The notes below the pieces were generated by a model. That model made no database searches. It saw only the letters and a list, made by a program, of their open reading frames with translations, and was not told the DNA's origin. DNA of 64,000 bases, from positions 1,860,001 through 1,924,000 of the forward strand of contig CAVUYE010000002.1 in NCBI GenBank assembly GCA_963745665.1, given 5' to 3'. How positions within the stretch are numbered: the stretch's first letter is position 1; each line of letters begins with the position of its first letter. The stretch is from Bog-473 sp963745665. GTDB lineage: Bacteria > Actinomycetota > Acidimicrobiia > Acidimicrobiales > RAAP-2. The position numbers and the translations under genes were made by a program. This document shows positions 60,409 to 64,000 of the stretch, piece after piece.

Positions 60409-62887
60409 AGGCGGCCACAATCGGGCCGTTGAGGCGGGTGCCCGACATGTCCCCGTCGTTGGGCGCGTCCCCGAAGCACGACACCTTGCCGAGCGCGGTC
60501 ACCACCCAGTAGCCGGCCCCGTCGGAGGTGGCGAAGATGGCGGAGGCCGGATCGAACCCCCCGGCCGAACCGGCCGGCATGCCCCCCAACGATGCGGCGT
60601 CGCCGAACGGGAAGACCTGCCCGCCGCCGTCGAGGATCCAGTAGCCGCCCCCGTTCGCGGTCGCCGTGGCGGACGTGATGTTCGAGCTCTGCTGTCCCGG
60701 CTGGCCGTAGCTGACCGCGTCGCCGAAGGGGTAGACCGCCCCGGTGCTCGTCACGACCCAGTACCCGTTCCCGCTGGCATCGGGCACCACCCCCACGGCG
60801 GCGCCCCGGCAGCCACCGATGCCCGGGCAGGAGCCCTCGAAGCGCGCGTCCCCGAAGGCGAAGACGCCGCCGTCGGAGGCGACCATGAAATACCCGCCGC
60901 CGTCGCGGGAGGGCACCATGCCCACGATGGGCGCGTCCAGGCTGTGGGGCAGGTCCGATCCGGCCGGGGCGAGGCCGCTCCCCGGAATGGATCCGTAGTA
61001 GCCGGCATTGCCGAAGGCGAAGATGCCGCCGTCGGAGGCGACCATCCAGTAGCCGCCGCGGTTCGCCGTGGGCGTGATGCCCACGACCGGCCGCTGCAGA
61101 TGGAGCGAGCCCGTCGAGCCGTAGAACTGCGCGGAGCCGAAGCTGAAGATGCCTCCATCGGAACCGACCAACCAGTAGCCGTGCTGCGGCGCTCCTGGGC
61201 TGGCCGCGGGCGGTTCGGTCGGGGCCGGAGGCGTTGCGGCCGGCGCCAGCACCGTGAGCGTGAAGGCCTGACTGGCGACCGGTGTCTCGCCGTTGGCGGC
61301 CTTCAGGCACACCGTGAAGGTGCCGCCGTCACCGGGTTGGGGCGTGCCGTCCAGGGTGGCCGTCGTGCCGCCGGTGTAGCGCAGCGTGATGCTGGCCGGG
61401 AGTGTGGAGGGGGTACAGCCTCCGAAGGCGCTGTCGCTGATTGCGCTGACGCCGGGCGTCCCTGTCGTCGTGATGTTGAACACACCGGCCGAGCCGGCCG
61501 AGAAGGTCGTCTGGTCGCTGCTCGTGATGGTGGGCGGGGCCGTGGTGCCGCTCCCGGTGTAGGTGAACTGGTCGGCGGCCGAAACGGCGCTGGTACCGGC
61601 AGGCGTCGTGACCGTGATGTTCACCGTTCCAGGGGTCACGGCGGGTGGGATCGTGGTCGTGATCTGGTTGGCGCTGTAGGTCATGGAGCCGATGCTGGCG
61701 ACCGTTCCGAAAGCGACGATCGGCGCCACTCCCCCGTTGGACAGATTCGTGCCGCGGATCGTCACGCTGCCCGACGGGATCTCCGCCCCCGACGTCGGTG
61801 AGACGGACGAGATGGCCGGAGCGCTGGTGGGCGCATAGGTGAACTCGTTGACCTGCGCGGTCCCGGTCGTGGTCGAGGAGCCGGCGGACGTCGAGACCGT
61901 GACCACCACCTGGTCCGGCGCGGTGCCGGCGGGATCTGCCGGTGCGTCCGCGCTGAGCTCGCCGTCCCAGTGCACCGCGACGTTGGTCGCGGCGACCCCG
62001 CCGAAGAACACCTGGGGCGTCGACGACGTGTTGAAGTAGTTTCCCTCGATCGTCACCGGCGTGCCGGCGCCGCTGCTCGCCGAGGACGCGGGGTTCACCT
62101 GCACCACGTCGGGCGCCACCGGCGTGGACGGGGTGGGCAGTGCGCTCGGCGTGAGACTGTCGATGACAGCGTCGGCCGGGTCGACCTCGTTCGCGAAGGC
62201 CTGGGTGTACTGACCGGTGCTCGTGTCGGCGTCGCCCATCTGTGGTGTCTGCGTGCCCGTGGTCGCCCATGGCCCGAGGATGTTGTCCCGGTGGCCCCAG
62301 CACCCCAGGTCGGTCGGCGACGTGCAGTCGAGGTTGGTGCCGCCGTATCCGTCGTCGTACATCCAGGCGAAATCGGCGCCGAGGGGGGTGTAGTCGAGCG
62401 CGAAGTTCGATCCGAACCCGTTGGCGTCGTAGCCGCTGGGCGGCAGGGGGTCTGTATCGGTCTGCGCGGCGGTCAGGGCAACTGTGTTGAGCGCGGGGTC
62501 GAGGCCGGTGAACTGCGAGAGACCGCGGTCACCGCGCTCCTCGTCCGCAATGATGAGCTGCTGGACGGGGACCGAATCGCTGGCGTAGCCGCTCGGCAGG
62601 ACCATCGGCCCCAAGCCCTCGAGCGACCTCGCGTAGTTGATGTTGTGCAGCATGGAGTCGATGCATGCCGCGCTGGTGTCGTCGACCGGCGTCAGCGTGC
62701 AGTGTGGCATGACCTGCGGTGGCACGTTCACAGCGGGATCCTCCGGCGGCACAATGCCCGAAGCGCCGGCGGTCGGTGGCGCCGCGGCGCTGACGGCCAG
62801 CGCGGATCCGAGTCCGGCCGCCACAGCCAGCGCGGCGCGTGCCAGCGCACTCGACGCGGCGCGCGCGCCGGGTTGGTGCCGTCTCAC
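60398..62887 (-). CDS. Secreted CAP-domain protein with IPT/TIG domains and six propeller-like repeats
   Basis: 829 residues from GTG 62887. A signal peptide (ARAALAVAAGLGSALAVSAAA) is followed by a CAP/SCP-like domain: MLHNINYARSLEGLGPMVL, a FAWMYDDGYGG loop, and CWGHRDNILG near its end. Two IPT/TIG Ig-like domains (PDVVQVNPASSASSGAGTPV; PAISSVSPTSGAEIPSGSV) and a further Ig-like module (PPTITSSDQTTFSAGSAG) follow, then six repeats with GYW(L/M/V)V and DGG(I/V)F.FG. Blades 2 and 3 carry the same insertion and SCPGIGGC Cys pair as the protein at 39906-41795. Likely extracellular; CAP proteins are often lipid- or glycan-binding or proteolytic. Intact frame. Confidence 0.82.
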   Translation of the reverse strand: MRRHQPGARAASSALARAALAVAAGLGSALAVSAAAPPTAGASGIVPPEDPAVNVPPQVMPHCTLTPVDDTSAACIDSMLHNINYARSLEGLGPMVLPSGYASDSVPVQQLIIADEERGDRGLSQFTGLDPALNTVALTAAQTDTDPLPPSGYDANGFGSNFALDYTPLGADFAWMYDDGYGGTNLDCTSPTDLGCWGHRDNILGPWATTGTQTPQMGDADTSTGQYTQAFANEVDPADAVIDSLTPSALPTPSTPVAPDVVQVNPASSASSGAGTPVTIEGNYFNTSSTPQVFFGGVAATNVAVHWDGELSADAPADPAGTAPDQVVVTVSTSAGSSTTTGTAQVNEFTYAPTSAPAISSVSPTSGAEIPSGSVTIRGTNLSNGGVAPIVAFGTVASIGSMTYSANQITTTIPPAVTPGTVNITVTTPAGTSAVSAADQFTYTGSGTTAPPTITSSDQTTFSAGSAGVFNITTTGTPGVSAISDSAFGGCTPSTLPASITLRYTGGTTATLDGTPQPGDGGTFTVCLKAANGETPVASQAFTLTVLAPAATPPAPTEPPAASPGAPQHGYWLVGSDGGIFSFGSAQFYGSTGSLHLQRPVVGITPTANRGGYWMVASDGGIFAFGNAGYYGSIPGSGLAPAGSDLPHSLDAPIVGMVPSRDGGGYFMVASDGGVFAFGDARFEGSCPGIGGCRGAAVGVVPDASGNGYWVVTSTGAVYPFGDAVSYGQPGQQSSNITSATATANGGGYWILDGGGQVFPFGDAASLGGMPAGSAGGFDPASAIFATSDGAGYWVVTALGKVSCFGDAPNDGDMSGTRLNGPIVAASGS

Positions 62888-63229
62888 CTTCCGTTCGCCC
62901 CCTCGTGCCCGGGAATGGATCAGCCGGGGCAACGTAACATTTCGGCCTGACGGCTCAGAGGCGGCGAACTCGGAATTGTCCCCGGATTGCGGGCGAAGGA
63001 GCGGTGCAACCCCGCTGCACCCCACCGGACAGGTCCTACGGCGCGACCGGTGGGACGAGCCGATCAGGAAAGGTGCAGGGGCTGGGAACTCTCCGGTCTG
63101 GACGTGCCCCTTCGTCGAACACGCTCCGTTGTCTGCCTGTTGTGCGGGTTGGGTCCGGACGGCTCTAGTTCGGGCTTACCGCCGCTGTCACCATCCGACT
63201 GGAAGCTAGGAATTCCGGGAGGAGGGACA
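62888..63229. other. Divergent intergenic region
   Basis: About 340 bp between the CAP-repeat gene and whiB. The right end carries a strong ribosome-binding site (GGAGGAGGG) for whiB. I looked for c-di-AMP and c-di-GMP riboswitch motifs because of the wall-related neighbour and found none that I can support. No ORF with a ribosome-binding site. Confidence 0.4.
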
Positions 63230-63454
63230 TTGCTGTCACAGTGGTATTTGCAGGCCGCCTGCCGCGGGCAAGGACCCCAAGAATTCGTGCGGGGCCCGAA
63301 GGCCGATTACGGGGACATTCGTGAGCTCTGCGAGTCGTGCCCGGTCCGACTGGAATGCCTGGAGTTCGCCCTGGCCGACGACTCGATCACCGGGCTCTGG
63401 GGTGGGACCTCGGATACCGAGCGGAAAATGATCCGCCGGCGCCGCGTGGCCTGA
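63230..63454 (+). CDS. WhiB-family iron-sulfur regulator
   Basis: 74 residues from TTG 63230, chosen because GGAGGAGGG precedes it. The four Cys ligands are one in LQAACRGQG and three in ELCESCPVRLECLEFAL (C-x2-C-x5-C). The turn motif is GLWGGTS (usual GVWGG) and the C-terminus is basic (RKMIRRRRVA). The protein is short, like WhiB/WhmD-type members, and would bind a 4Fe-4S cluster and contact the main sigma factor. It lies 11 bp from the convergent PilZ gene. Confidence 0.9.
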   Translation: MLSQWYLQAACRGQGPQEFVRGPKADYGDIRELCESCPVRLECLEFALADDSITGLWGGTSDTERKMIRRRRVA

Positions 63455-63465
63455 GGACCGATCTT

Positions 63466-63843
63466 TCAGCGCGCCACCCTCGGTACCGCGTACTCCGATT
63501 CGATCCGGTTGATGCCGCCGAGCACGGCAGTGATCGCCCGCTCGGCTTCGGACAGACCGACGAACTCGATGCCGGCTCGGATGTCCCCTTCCAGGGTGAA
63601 GGCAGCGTCCTTGATGACGCCCTCCAGCCGGATGTTGACCGCGTCGCCGATCGCAGAGATGTCGACGAAGACGCGACGATGCACCAACTCCCACGCCTGG
63701 GGATGGTGGAACGTTACCCCGAGCCCGTGGATCGAGATTTCGATGACCTCGCAGTCCCGCCACGTTGCGGGCGATTCCCCGTCAATGTGGCAAAAGCCGG
63801 CCCACGCCATCGGTTGACGCGGCACTCTCCTGCGGTACTCCAT
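63466..63843 (-). CDS. PilZ-domain protein
   Basis: 125 residues from ATG 63843. The N-terminal Arg cluster MEYRRRVPRQPMAWAGF supplies the RxxxR c-di-GMP motif, and CEVIEISIHGLGVTF corresponds to the D/NxSxxG strand, with Ile-Ser-x-x-Gly kept and the first Asp/Asn apparently Glu. Beta strands continue through VFVDISAIGDAVNIRLEGVI, ending with a helix LSEAERAITAVLGGI. c-di-GMP binding is plausible but weakened by the motif change. A paralogue follows immediately upstream. Confidence 0.75.
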   Translation of the reverse strand: MEYRRRVPRQPMAWAGFCHIDGESPATWRDCEVIEISIHGLGVTFHHPQAWELVHRRVFVDISAIGDAVNIRLEGVIKDAAFTLEGDIRAGIEFVGLSEAERAITAVLGGINRIESEYAVPRVAR

Positions 63844-63921
63844 GGTTGCCCCTCCCTCTCTCCCCCCACCCTGGTCGGGCGATGAGATCCCGGTGTTGCC
63901 TTCGATCAGACGCGCCGCCGT

Positions 63922-64000
63922 CTAGGTGCTGACCAAGACGTCGCTCATCACGCTCAAGACGGCGGTGATCGCCTGCTCGGTCTCTGACAGCTGGATGAAC
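63922..64000 (-). CDS. C-terminus of a second PilZ-type protein (cut by window edge)
   Basis: Only the last 25 residues and the TAG stop are inside. They read LSETEQAITAVLSVMSD then VLVST, clearly homologous to the C-terminal helix LSEAERAITAVLGGI of the neighbouring PilZ protein. It is therefore the end of a tandem paralogue on the same strand, 78 bp before the start of the first. Confidence 0.65.
   Translation of the reverse strand, partial: FIQLSETEQAITAVLSVMSDVLVST

Noticed and set aside
59556..61310. A 584-codon minus-strand frame ending in PspA
   Set aside because: Only the last 257 residues from ATG 60329, with its own ribosome-binding site, form PspA; the rest is an out-of-frame reading of the CAP-repeat gene.
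62888..63229. c-di-AMP or c-di-GMP riboswitch upstream of the CAP-repeat gene
   Set aside because: No recognisable conserved core on either strand.

Overview
The window is high-GC DNA from an actinomycete, most likely an uncultured Acidimicrobiia-type lineage. Evidence: a complete Pup-proteasome locus (arc, dop, pup, prcB, prcA, pafA) followed by tat genes and helY in the order known from mycobacteria, a WhiB regulator, a DUF4193 zinc ribbon, a bifunctional FO synthase (coenzyme F420), a double-domain ThyX-like protein, and frequent GTG/TTG starts with 4-base start/stop overlaps. The lineage is inferred; no rRNA or tRNA gene was seen.

Layout. 1-2.5 kb (+): Fe/2-oxoglutarate oxygenase (cut by the edge), formaldehyde-activating enzyme homologue, VOC protein, pyrophosphatase, SnoaL-like protein. 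2.5-9 kb: HtrA protease, an unknown protein, GNAT, lipid-droplet-type protein, DUF4193, ThyX-like protein. 9-19 kb (-): helY, tatC, tatA/B, pafA, prcA, prcB, pup, dop, arc; a ferredoxin gene diverges from arc. 19.5-21.6 kb (-): trmI, three small membrane proteins, thioesterase. 21.7-31.4 kb (+): transketolase, transaldolase, 6-phosphogluconate dehydrogenase, 6-phosphogluconolactonase, FO synthase, LOG-family protein, secreted repeat amidase. 31.4-33.8 kb (-): 2'-5' RNA ligase-like, small coiled-coil protein, acyl-CoA synthetase. 34-38.5 kb: small VOC, methyltransferase, AhpD-like, MBL and PAS genes. 38.6-43 kb (+): O-antigen-ligase-like membrane protein, secreted InlB-repeat/propeller-like protein, transglycosylase-NlpC/P60 protein. 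43-44.6 kb: SDR, DUF3565, a 38-residue ORF and a MarR regulator around a shared operator. 44.6-53.3 kb (-): pgi, alpha/beta hydrolase, gltD, gltB. 53.4-59.6 kb: thiO, thiS, patatin, CorA, second FAD oxidase, haloalkane-dehalogenase-like protein. 59.6-64 kb: PspA, secreted CAP/TIG/propeller-like protein, WhiB, two tandem PilZ proteins.

Common themes: protein quality control (Pup tagging, proteasome, HtrA, Tat); sugar-phosphate metabolism with F420 precursor synthesis; and cell-envelope remodelling. Three secreted proteins, with three different partner domains, share a GYW(L/M)V...DGG(I/V)F.(F/Y)GDA repeat of about 40 residues. This is the most novel-looking element in the window.

Caution: many conserved genes, especially at 24-33 kb and 45-55 kb, are broken by single-base indels. 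Several are an extra C or G in a short run, while 13-23.7 kb, 33.9-44.6 kb and 58.6-63.9 kb are clean. I treat these as probable sequence errors and give composite gene spans with approximate breakpoints.
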